Assembly (NCBI GenBank): GCA_903863935.1
Contig: CAIPDV010000113.1
Span: 1-64,000 of the forward strand
Length of the DNA stretch: 64,000 nt
Source: an uncultured Bacteroidota bacterium
GTDB taxonomy: Bacteria; Bacteroidota; Bacteroidia; JABEUT01
Direction: 5' to 3'
Positions 50,704 to 60,000 of the stretch are shown here, in pieces. Positions within the stretch are counted from its first letter, which is position 1. Every line of letters starts with the position of its first letter. Made by a program: the position numbers and the translations under genes. Under the pieces are notes generated by a model. The model did no database searches. It worked only from the letters and a program-made list of their open reading frames with translations, and had not been told where the DNA came from.

Positions 50704-52935
50704 ATGGAAGCTATCGCAAAAGAGATAAAGGTGAACGTGGAAACCGCCAGGCAATTGGGTTTATCGGAAGATGAATTTCAAAAGATTGTTACTATACTTG
50801 GGAGAACTCCTAACTATACCGAGTTAAGTATTTACTCCGTTATGTGGAGTGAACACTGCTCCTATAAAAATTCCATTTACTGGATTAAAACTTTGCCTCG
50901 TGAAGGCAAAGGCTTGCTTGCTAAAGCCGGCGAAGAAAATGCCGGATTAATTGATATTGGTAACGGATACGCCTGTGCTTTTAAGATTGAATCACATAAC
51001 CACCCGTCTGCACTTGAGCCTTATCAAGGTGCTGCTACGGGTGTTGGCGGTATTAACCGCGACATATTTACCATGGGCGCAAGGCCAATTGCCCAATTGA
51101 ACTCGTTGCGTTTTGGAAATATCAATACCGATAAAACCAAGTGGCTCATGAAAGGAGTGGTGCGAGGTATTGGCCATTATGGCAATGCGTTTGGTGTTCC
51201 TACCGTTGGCGGCGAAGTATTCTTTGATGAATGTTACAATGTTAACCCGCTTGTAAATGCAATGTCAGTAGGCATAGTAAAGGTGGGTGAAACTATTTCT
51301 GCAACCTCGTATGGTGAGGGTAACCCGGTAATTATTATTGGTTCGAGTACCGGTAAAGATGGAATACATGGAGCCACATTTGCTTCGGCCGATATTACTG
51401 AAGACTCGGCAGAATCATTACCATCGGTGCAGGTAGGCGACCCCTTCCAGGAAAAGCTATTACTGGAGGCATCCCTTGAAATTATTAAAACCGGGGCGGT
51501 TGTAGGCATGCAGGACATGGGTGCAGCAGGTATTATATGTTCTACATCCGAAATGTCGGCCAAAGGCCAGAGCGGCATGAATATCTGGCTTGATAAAGTG
51601 CCTCTGCGTCAGCAAAACATGCAACCGTTTGAAATTCTACTTTCCGAATCTCAAGAGCGTATGCTTGTTATTGTGAAGAAAGGAAGGGAAAAAGAAGTGG
51701 AAGCAATTCTGGAGAAATGGGATTTGCATTATGCCGTAATTGGTGAAGTAACCAACGGTGATCGTTTGAAATATTACGTTCATGGAGAATTAGTTGCTGA
51801 TGTTCCGGCTGAAACATTAGTGCTTGGTGGTGGTGCGCCGGTTTATCACCGGGAATTCAAGGAACCTCAATACTACAGAGAGTTCCAGAAGTTTGACATT
51901 GATACAATTAAAGAACCATCCAATTATAAAGAAATAGCAGATTACCTATTAACTCACCCTAACATTGCTTCGAAAAGATGGGTATATGAACAATATGACT
52001 CTATGGTGGGAACAGTGAATATGAGTTCCAATAAACCATCGGATGCGGCTATTGTAAACATTAAAAAATCGGATTCAGCATTAGCATTGAAGGTAGATTG
52101 CAATTCCCGTTATGTATATGCCGACCCACATAAAGGTGGTGCAATAGCGGTTTCGGAAGCAGCCCGTAATATTGTTTGTTCGGGTGGTGAGCCAATGGCC
52201 ATTACGAATTGCCTGAATTTTGGTAACCCATATAACCCGGAAGTGTATTGGCAATTTGTTGAAGCTATAAAAGGTATTGGCGAAGCTTGCACGGAATTTA
52301 ATACTCCGGTAACCGGCGGTAATGTAAGCTTCTATAATCAGTCATCTTACGAAGGCCCTGTGTTCCCAACCCCTGTAATTGGTATGTTGGGAATAATTAA
52401 AAACAAGAACAAAGTGATGACTCTTGACTTTAAAAATGAAGGTGACCTGATTTACTTAATAGGTGAATGCTATAATGATATTAGTTCTTCGGAATACCTT
52501 TATTCCTGGCATAACGTAAAAGAAGCTCCTGCTCCGCATTTTGACCTTTCGGAAGAATATGAGGTGCAATTTGCTGTGAAGGAAGTAATAGAAAAGAACC
52601 TTGTAGAATCAGCTCACGATTGTTCCGACGGAGGATTGTTTATAACCCTTGCAGAATCTGCTATGGCAGGCAAACTGGGTTTTGATATTGATACAGACAC
52701 CAGCATCCGCAAAGATGCCTTCCTGTTCGGAGAAGGGCAATCAAGAGTAGTGGTAACAGTTAAGCCCGAAAATGAAGATGCTTTTACCGATATGTTGCTT
52801 AATTCCAATGCCGAATTTAGTTTCCTTGGGGTAGTTGATGGAAACGAAATGATTATAGATGGGGAAGTTTATGGTAAAGTGGAGGATATGAAAGGGCAGT
52901 ATGATAATGCTATCGGAAAAATAGTAGAGGGGTAA
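50704..52935 (+). CDS. purL: Phosphoribosylformylglycinamidine synthase subunit PurL
   Basis: This encodes 743 aa, the size of the small multi-subunit-type PurL. It converts FGAR, glutamine-derived ammonia and ATP to FGAM in purine synthesis, and would need PurQ and PurS from elsewhere. Motifs: MWSEHCSYKNS (near residues 47-57), ESHNHPSALEPYQGAATGVGGI (near 97-118, metal/ATP loop), VGMQDMGAAGIICSTSEM (near 265-282), and SAHDCSDGGLFITLAESAMAG in the second half (pseudo-repeat). Its stop codon abuts the stop codon of the convergent NlpC/P60 gene with no spacer. Confidence 0.96.
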   Translation: MEAIAKEIKVNVETARQLGLSEDEFQKIVTILGRTPNYTELSIYSVMWSEHCSYKNSIYWIKTLPREGKGLLAKAGEENAGLIDIGNGYACAFKIESHNHPSALEPYQGAATGVGGINRDIFTMGARPIAQLNSLRFGNINTDKTKWLMKGVVRGIGHYGNAFGVPTVGGEVFFDECYNVNPLVNAMSVGIVKVGETISATSYGEGNPVIIIGSSTGKDGIHGATFASADITEDSAESLPSVQVGDPFQEKLLLEASLEIIKTGAVVGMQDMGAAGIICSTSEMSAKGQSGMNIWLDKVPLRQQNMQPFEILLSESQERMLVIVKKGREKEVEAILEKWDLHYAVIGEVTNGDRLKYYVHGELVADVPAETLVLGGGAPVYHREFKEPQYYREFQKFDIDTIKEPSNYKEIADYLLTHPNIASKRWVYEQYDSMVGTVNMSSNKPSDAAIVNIKKSDSALALKVDCNSRYVYADPHKGGAIAVSEAARNIVCSGGEPMAITNCLNFGNPYNPEVYWQFVEAIKGIGEACTEFNTPVTGGNVSFYNQSSYEGPVFPTPVIGMLGIIKNKNKVMTLDFKNEGDLIYLIGECYNDISSSEYLYSWHNVKEAPAPHFDLSEEYEVQFAVKEVIEKNLVESAHDCSDGGLFITLAESAMAGKLGFDIDTDTSIRKDAFLFGEGQSRVVVTVKPENEDAFTDMLLNSNAEFSFLGVVDGNEMIIDGEVYGKVEDMKGQYDNAIGKIVEG

Positions 52936-53583
52936 TTATTTCAACAGTCTGCCTGCGCCCCAATAGTATTTCTTGTAATAATCTTCACCAAGGTCGCTTA
53001 TTACAACACCCGCATGAACGCTTGCATGTACAAATTTGTGATTCTGCAAATACACGCCCACATGCGAAAGGGATTTGCTATTGATTTTGAAAAATATCAG
53101 GTCCCCTTCCCTCAGTTCCGAGGCTTTAATGGGTTTGCAGCGTTTATAAATATCAGTTACATTACCCGAAATGGTAATATTATAAACACTTTGATAAAGT
53201 AAGGATGCTAAGTCCGAACAATCAACTCCAGCTTTTGTTCTTCCTGCAAACTTATAAGGAACACCATACCAAACGTCGATGAAATTATAAAGGGTATAGT
53301 TAGTAATTGAGTTTTCGGAAACGCCTAACTTCTCGGAATACTTTTTAGTAATTCCGCTTTCTCGTGAAGCTGTTTCAGAGGGGGGGGCATTTTTTTGTTT
53401 TTTAGATCGCTTACCTGGTTTACTTGTGGCAGGTGGAGGGTTCGGTGTATGTGTATAACTGCTCTGTTGAGCTGCGGCCGCTTTTTTCTTAGCCGCTTTT
53501 TTACTTGAATGGCAAGATTCCAGTAAAAAAACAGAAACTAACAAATAAACAAACAAGAAGTATATCCCTGAAGTTTTCTTCAT
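52936..53583 (-). CDS. NlpC/P60 family cell-wall peptidase lipoprotein
   Basis: This encodes 215 aa. The lipobox is LLESC with Cys24. A Lys/Ala/Ser/Pro-rich linker (about 25-80) leads to an NlpC/P60 domain (about 100-215). The catalytic residues are Cys122 (VDCSDLASLLYQ), His174 (LSHVGVYL) and His186 (FVHASVHAGVVI). Such enzymes cut gamma-D-glutamyl-diaminopimelate bonds in peptidoglycan; the lipid anchor puts it on the outer or inner membrane facing the periplasm. Convergent with purL, stop codons adjacent. Confidence 0.88.
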   Translation of the reverse strand: MKKTSGIYFLFVYLLVSVFLLESCHSSKKAAKKKAAAAQQSSYTHTPNPPPATSKPGKRSKKQKNAPPSETASRESGITKKYSEKLGVSENSITNYTLYNFIDVWYGVPYKFAGRTKAGVDCSDLASLLYQSVYNITISGNVTDIYKRCKPIKASELREGDLIFFKINSKSLSHVGVYLQNHKFVHASVHAGVVISDLGEDYYKKYYWGAGRLLK

Positions 53584-53736
53584 CTATACAAAGTAAAGCT
53601 AATCTACAATATAGAAATGAATATACTATGAAGTAGTTTTAAAGTAAGGCTGTTAATAAGCTTGGAAAAATCACCGAACTCCATTAAAAAGGCCGATAAT
53701 TCTTCAATGCAGTTCCTGAAGAAAATAACGGAGGGC

Positions 53737-54789
<1,053 letters not shown>

Positions 54790-54793
54790 TTAA

Positions 54794-54833
54794 AATTGCC
54801 TGTATGCAAAAATATTCGGGCATACAGGCAATT
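54794..54833 (-). terminator. Terminator of the long GAPDH gene
   Basis: AATTGCCTGTATGC pairs with GCATACAGGCAATT around a 12-nt loop, 27 nt after the stop codon. On the minus strand it is followed by a T-rich stretch. Confidence 0.7.
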
Positions 54834-54860
54834 GCTTTTCCAGAAACAATAAAGTTATTC

Positions 54861-56339
54861 TCAGTAATAAGTTAGCCTGATAACATCGGCAATATGTTTC
54901 GCAAAACGAAGAACCTGCCTGCAATAACCAAATTCATTATCATACCAGGCATAAATTACAATGGAACGGTTATCGTTTGAAACAATTGTGGATGGGCTAT
55001 CAACAATACAAGCACATGCATTTCCAATTAAATCAGATGATACAAGTTCATTGAATTCTGAATATTGAATCTGTTCGATTAAGTTGCCAAACAATGCACC
55101 GTGACGGAGAATGTTATTTACCTCCTGTTTAGTAGTATCTTTTTTTACGCTTAAATGCAGTATGGCAAGTGAAACATCAGGTACCGGCACTCTTACTGCA
55201 TTTCCAGTAATCTTGCCTTCCAGTTGAGGCATTACTTTGGTAACTGCTTTACCTGCCCCTGTTTCAGTTATAACCATATTTACAACTGCAGACCGTCCTC
55301 TGCGGTATTTTTTATGGTAGTTGTCAAGCAGGTTTTGGTCATTGGTGTAGGCATGAATGGTTTCAATATGTCCTTTTTCAATTCCAAGCGAGTTTTCTAT
55401 AACATGCAACACCGGGATAATAGCATTAGTGGTACAGGAAGCTGCTGAAAAAATCTGTTCTTCAGGTTTATAGTTTGTGTGGTTTACACCATGCACTATA
55501 TTTGGAATATCTCCTTTGCCGGGTGCTGTAAGCAATACCTTTCCAATACCTTTTGATTTTAAATGTTGTTCTAAGCCGGCTCTGTCTCTCCAAACACCAG
55601 TATTATCAATAAGCAGAGCATCATTAATATCATAAGCCGTATAGTCAACTTCACTTGGTTTTTCTGCGGAGATCATATGAATGATATGTCCATTCACAAT
55701 AAGGGCTTTATTCTCAAAATCCTCAATTACGGTGCCGGGGAATGGGCCATGCACAGAATCTACTCTGAGAAGATCGGCTCTTTTTGAGATATCTTCATTG
55801 CTATTGCCTCTTGTTACTATTGCACGAAGTCGGAGTTGTTCACCTTTACCAGCCTGGGTTATGAGTTCACGGGCTATAATTCGGCCAATACGCCCAAATC
55901 CATACAAAACAACATCCTTAGGTATCATTCTTCGTTTATCCTTGCCAATAAAACTTGCAAGTTTATCTGCAACAAAATCTGCACTGCTTTTATAGTTTAC
56001 TTTTTCTTTCAGCCATTCTGAGCTCAGCCGTCCAATATCAATCCGGGCAGGAGCCATATCCAGCTTTAAAATTTCATTAGCCAGTAATAAGGTATCGTGT
56101 ATTGTGATTGGTTGCTTAATAATGTTTTGCGCATAATGATGGTGATTCAATATTACACTTGAACTCCGGTCGACAAGTTGAAGACGGAATATTACAAGCT
56201 CAATTGATTTATCAAACCATAGCTTGCCTACCACACTTATAAGTTCTATTGCTGCTTTTTCCTGTCCGTTCCAAATATTAAGACCTAATTCATACTTGTT
56301 TTGATGTGAATCTAAGGTTTTTTCATTACTGTTTGACAT
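54861..56339 (-). CDS. Long-form glyceraldehyde-3-phosphate dehydrogenase with N-terminal extension
   Basis: About 492 aa from ATG 56339. Residues 1-140 are an N-terminal helical extension absent from ordinary GAPDH (ELGLNIWNGQEKAAIELISVVG, then ILNHHHYAQNIIKQPI). The dehydrogenase core begins VVLYGFGRIGRIIAR (near 144-158). The catalytic Cys is Cys302 (SAASCTTNAI) and ETIHAYTNDQ carries the His. At the end of the second beta strand the usual Asn-Asp is replaced by VTRGNSNED (near 175), so the NAD-ribose Asp is missing. This suggests altered cofactor preference, possibly NADP, and hence a gluconeogenic or anabolic role as for GapB-type enzymes. That is inference from one position. Confidence 0.88.
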   Translation of the reverse strand: MSNSNEKTLDSHQNKYELGLNIWNGQEKAAIELISVVGKLWFDKSIELVIFRLQLVDRSSSVILNHHHYAQNIIKQPITIHDTLLLANEILKLDMAPARIDIGRLSSEWLKEKVNYKSSADFVADKLASFIGKDKRRMIPKDVVLYGFGRIGRIIARELITQAGKGEQLRLRAIVTRGNSNEDISKRADLLRVDSVHGPFPGTVIEDFENKALIVNGHIIHMISAEKPSEVDYTAYDINDALLIDNTGVWRDRAGLEQHLKSKGIGKVLLTAPGKGDIPNIVHGVNHTNYKPEEQIFSAASCTTNAIIPVLHVIENSLGIEKGHIETIHAYTNDQNLLDNYHKKYRRGRSAVVNMVITETGAGKAVTKVMPQLEGKITGNAVRVPVPDVSLAILHLSVKKDTTKQEVNNILRHGALFGNLIEQIQYSEFNELVSSDLIGNACACIVDSPSTIVSNDNRSIVIYAWYDNEFGYCRQVLRFAKHIADVIRLTYY

Positions 56340-56414
56340 ATACTTCAATTTTTAATTATTCATAAATTATCGAGATAGTTACCCGAATAAAATTCCAGAG
56401 AAATTTTAAAGATG

Positions 56415-56422
56415 CAAAACTA
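56415..56422 (-). promoter_or_regulatory. Bacteroidota -7 element TAGTTTTG for the long GAPDH
   Basis: A perfect minus-strand match followed by CATC, 75 nt before the ATG, giving an unusually long leader compared with other genes here. Confidence 0.4.
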
Positions 56423-56585
56423 AAATATTCAATTCAGGAATGATGTGATAAATGTATAATTTTTGTAAGTCCATTACAAAAATTAACTACTTAACAATTG
56501 GGGTGACTATTTTTATCCAGCCTTAGTAAGTTTTGAAGGATATTATACAAATAAAAACAGCATAAATGAGACTAGTATAAAAAGA

Positions 56586-56612
56586 AAACCCTGCCTTACT
56601 AAGGCAGGGTTT
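56586..56612 (-). terminator. Terminator of the first 1051-aa T9SS gene
   Basis: AAACCCTGCCTT pairs with AAGGCAGGGTTT around a 3-nt loop, with a T-run on both strands. It lies 21 nt beyond the stop codon at 56634. Confidence 0.85.
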
Positions 56613-56633
56613 CTATTTTTTAAGAACGGTTTT

Positions 56634-59600
56634 TTATTTGACTACAACAAATTTGGCTACTTTTCTAAAGTTGCTTCCGGTTACAGCAGCAAAATAGGTT
56701 CCGGCTTGTAAATCTGTAACACTGAAAGGTATTACATGGTTTCCAGGTGCTTGTTTGCCAAGTTCCATAGCTTTTACTTCCTTGCCTTGAATGTTATAAA
56801 TACTGATGGTAATATTGTCAGCCGAAGAAAGGTCAAAGTTAATATTACCGGTACTGTTCATTGGGTTAGGATATATGGATAGTTTTTCCAATGAAGATGC
56901 TGATGTAATAGAAGGAACGGCAGTAGGTGCCTGATACATATCACTTGAAATCCAAAGGCCTCTTCCATGTGTTCCTACATAAATATCACCGGCATTATTA
57001 CACATCCAGTTTGGCATGGTTTGTTGCTTGATAGCTTGGGTAAGAACATTTGCAGGGAAGCCATTACTTGCTTTTGTCCAAACTGTAGAGCCACCATTCA
57101 ATTTATCGGTATAATATATACCATGTTCAGTAGCAACCATTGCAGAACCCGGTAAGTAAGTGCCGTCTGAGTTTCTGATATCCAGAATTGCTCCATACAC
57201 TGGCATTGGTGGCAGGTTACCTTGTTCATCTGTAAAGGTAGGGGTGCCAGCTGTAATTGCATTAGTTGATAAATAAACATAGTGAGTTGAAGAACCACCA
57301 TAGTTGCCTAATGTAATCAATAAATTGTCGTGGTTTTTCGGATCAAAGTTAATCGAGAGAACATCCCTTCCGCTGGCAGAACTTAATGTAATCTTGGTTG
57401 AAACAACAGTAGTAAGTCCGGTAGGATGTGAGCCGCCTTCTGAATACCAAAGAGCACCAGAAGCGTAGTCGTTTGCTATAACAGCATTCAAGTTTGTAAA
57501 CCTGAAAATATTTCCAGATTCATCTCCTGAGAAAATTGCATCTCCGTCAGGGCTCCATGCCAAGGCATGAATTGAACCACCGGTGAGAGCTGTTGGTTTG
57601 GAAAGCGGACCTGCAACTGGAATCCAAACCACAGTAGAATTGCTTGCTCCCTGACCGTTAATCCAAATACCGTGTGCGGCATCAAAGCCTACCGCAAGTT
57701 TCGAAACCACTCTGTCAGGAACATTAAATGTATCACCAGCATTATGTGCAGATGTGAGAACATAAGGGAAATTTCCATTTGCGCCAATCACCCAAATTAA
57801 ACTATCCTTACCATAATTTTTCTGAGCAATGAATAGAACAGAGTCATGGTTCAACGTATCATAATAATTTTCATATAATGCAACAGGGAATACGAAACAA
57901 GATAAATATTGTTGGTTACACACAGTAGCAATAGAGTCAATATTAGCACCTCGGTTTACTCCGACGGTCTTTGTATAGGCGGTAGTAGGTTGTGAAAAAC
58001 TGATTAGGTTACCTTCTTTGAGCAAAGAACCATAATCACTACAGAAGTAAGCAATATATGGGTTAAGTTGAGAAACAGCAGCTCCTGCACCATCTCCGCC
58101 TGATAAATCAGTAGCATCATTCTTATAGTATCCATTACCATTAACGTAAGGTGAACCATTGTCTTGTGTTCCTCCGCCAATACCTAGGCCTTCTACCAGG
58201 GTACCGTTTCCATAATTAACAGTATCATAATTTACCATTGGTGAATAGCAAACGGTGTAATATTGAGTAACGTTATAATTTCTATTATAAGCTAACCAGT
58301 TTACACCTGCATTGACACTTTTGTAAATACCACCATCGCAACCAAGGAAAATGATATTTGGGTTATTATTGTCGAATACGATTGTATGTTCATCCGGGTG
58401 GATTGGCCTGAAATATCCGCTTAATTCTGTCCAAGTGCCAACTGTATCTCCATTATATAATGAGCTCCATTGATAAAGAACGGTTCCCCCAGCCAACACC
58501 TTACCTGCATTTCCTGATGAAACAGCAAGAGCGTTATCATAGGTAGCCTGATCTTGAACGGTTGCTGGTTCAGCGTAAGGATCGAAAGCCATACTTCCGC
58601 CTGGGCCGATTTCATACCAATAACCTTGGTTTGTTAAAGCTGTTTTGGTCATAAAAATACCTGATTTTGAACCTGCTCCACCAAAACTTCCATTGCTTTG
58701 AATATAAGAAGCATAAATACGGTTAGGGTCAGTAGGAGCAACCGCAAACTCAATACGTGAGCCGCCATTTGGTAATTTACCCGCTCCGGTGGTATGTATT
58801 GGTGTGAATGAATTATCGGGTCCGCTTTGTGGGTAACAAATAAAACCAGCTCCTCCGTCTTCCGCAACAACTACACTTCCATCTGAAGAGATCTTGACGT
58901 CAAGACTACGTTGACTTAAAGTTTTACTATTAGTAGAGTTGATACATAATGCCCAAGTGGCACCACTATCATGAGAAATATATAAACCACCACCATTAGC
59001 ACCAACATTACCTGTTGCTGCATAAATTACCATTGGGTTAGTCGGGTTAATAGCAATACGATTTGTATAAGCCCAGGTAACATTATTCAAATTAGCTGTT
59101 GGTTTTGTACTAGGAAGCAAACGCCAGGTATTTCCATCATCTGTGGATTTAAAAATACCTCCGCCAAGTTCCCCTGAACTGAATTCCGGTAATGAAGCTG
59201 TAAAGCCTTCACCTGTACCTACATATATAGCTCCATTCGCATCTTGTGCTATGCAGCAAATATTCATATTCAACATGTTTTCATCTTGGCTGAACGATAC
59301 GGTTGAAAAGGTATTACCCCAATGTGAACCACCATCTGTCGATTTCCAAACACCACCTGTCATTCCACCTGCAAAAATTGTTTGGTGTGAAGGATCATTC
59401 TTATCAATTAAAATAGCCCTGGTACGGCCACCAATATTGGTTGGCCCTGCACTTACCCAACTAAAATTAGGTAGTGCTGATGTATTGTGTGTATTACGTG
59501 CGTTTAAAGCGGCTCTGTCAGCTTCCGCTGCAGCAAGCATGCTTGGGTAATCTAACGCATTGGTAGTGATGTTCTTTCTTGCATTGAAGAAATAGGACAT

Positions 59601-59789
59601 CATACCTTGAGCACCTGCATCATGTTCTGCTTCTGATTCTTTCACTCCAAGGTCACCGGCACTGTATTGCCTGTGATGATTGGAAAACACAGTAAATAAT
59701 AACCCGGCAGCAACAGCCACCGTTCCAAGCCTTAAGCTAATGAATGATAGTGAGTTTTTTGTGGTTTTGGTAGAATCTTTAAGGTTCAT
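56634..59789 (-). CDS. Sortilin/BNR-propeller protein, T9SS type A (tandem copy 1)
   Basis: This encodes 1051 aa, exactly the length of the next gene. The N-terminus is unusual: about 20 polar residues precede the hydrophobic stretch (LGTVAVAAGLLFTVFS, about 22-37), followed by NHHRQYSAGD without a clear cleavage site. A propeptide with FFNARKNITTNALDYPSMLAA leads to SWVSAGPTNIGGRTRAILIDKNDPSHQTIFAGG and then VPS10/BNR blades (GGVWKSTDGGSHWGN, GGIFKSTDDGNTWRLLPS). Further parts share AYTNRIAINPTNPMVIYAATGNVG and RVVSKLAVGFDAAHGIWINGQGASN with the paralogue. The C-terminus is a type A sorting domain (LSIYPNPMNSTGNINF...). A 21-bp-period regulatory site precedes it. Confidence 0.83.
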   Translation of the reverse strand: MNLKDSTKTTKNSLSFISLRLGTVAVAAGLLFTVFSNHHRQYSAGDLGVKESEAEHDAGAQGMMSYFFNARKNITTNALDYPSMLAAAEADRAALNARNTHNTSALPNFSWVSAGPTNIGGRTRAILIDKNDPSHQTIFAGGMTGGVWKSTDGGSHWGNTFSTVSFSQDENMLNMNICCIAQDANGAIYVGTGEGFTASLPEFSSGELGGGIFKSTDDGNTWRLLPSTKPTANLNNVTWAYTNRIAINPTNPMVIYAATGNVGANGGGLYISHDSGATWALCINSTNSKTLSQRSLDVKISSDGSVVVAEDGGAGFICYPQSGPDNSFTPIHTTGAGKLPNGGSRIEFAVAPTDPNRIYASYIQSNGSFGGAGSKSGIFMTKTALTNQGYWYEIGPGGSMAFDPYAEPATVQDQATYDNALAVSSGNAGKVLAGGTVLYQWSSLYNGDTVGTWTELSGYFRPIHPDEHTIVFDNNNPNIIFLGCDGGIYKSVNAGVNWLAYNRNYNVTQYYTVCYSPMVNYDTVNYGNGTLVEGLGIGGGTQDNGSPYVNGNGYYKNDATDLSGGDGAGAAVSQLNPYIAYFCSDYGSLLKEGNLISFSQPTTAYTKTVGVNRGANIDSIATVCNQQYLSCFVFPVALYENYYDTLNHDSVLFIAQKNYGKDSLIWVIGANGNFPYVLTSAHNAGDTFNVPDRVVSKLAVGFDAAHGIWINGQGASNSTVVWIPVAGPLSKPTALTGGSIHALAWSPDGDAIFSGDESGNIFRFTNLNAVIANDYASGALWYSEGGSHPTGLTTVVSTKITLSSASGRDVLSINFDPKNHDNLLITLGNYGGSSTHYVYLSTNAITAGTPTFTDEQGNLPPMPVYGAILDIRNSDGTYLPGSAMVATEHGIYYTDKLNGGSTVWTKASNGFPANVLTQAIKQQTMPNWMCNNAGDIYVGTHGRGLWISSDMYQAPTAVPSITSASSLEKLSIYPNPMNSTGNINFDLSSADNITISIYNIQGKEVKAMELGKQAPGNHVIPFSVTDLQAGTYFAAVTGSNFRKVAKFVVVK

Positions 59790-59909
59790 AACAGGTAATT
59801 TGGTGAGTTAGATGACAAATGTATTAATTATTCAGACGTATGAATGCTACTTTTTACTCTTAGCAATAAAAATATTCAATAACATCATGAATTGGTTTTT
59901 AAAACGATG

Positions 59910-60000
59910 TAAAGGTATATCCTAAATCATGTTTTTGAAGTCACAATTATTAAATGGTGGGTTTGACTTATTAAACGGCGGGTTTCACTTATTGAATGGT
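59910..60000 (-). promoter_or_regulatory. Triple 21-bp-period direct repeat plus -7-like element upstream of T9SS copy 1
   Basis: Three copies start at 59945, 59966 and 59987: AATTATTAAATGGTGGG, ACTTATTAAACGGCGGG and ACTTATTGAATGGT, exactly 21 bp apart. A -7-like TACCTTTA (one mismatch) lies on the minus strand at 59910-59917, 27 nt from the proximal copy. The distal copy touches the stop codon of the upstream gene at 60000-60002. The gene starts at 59789. Confidence 0.65.
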
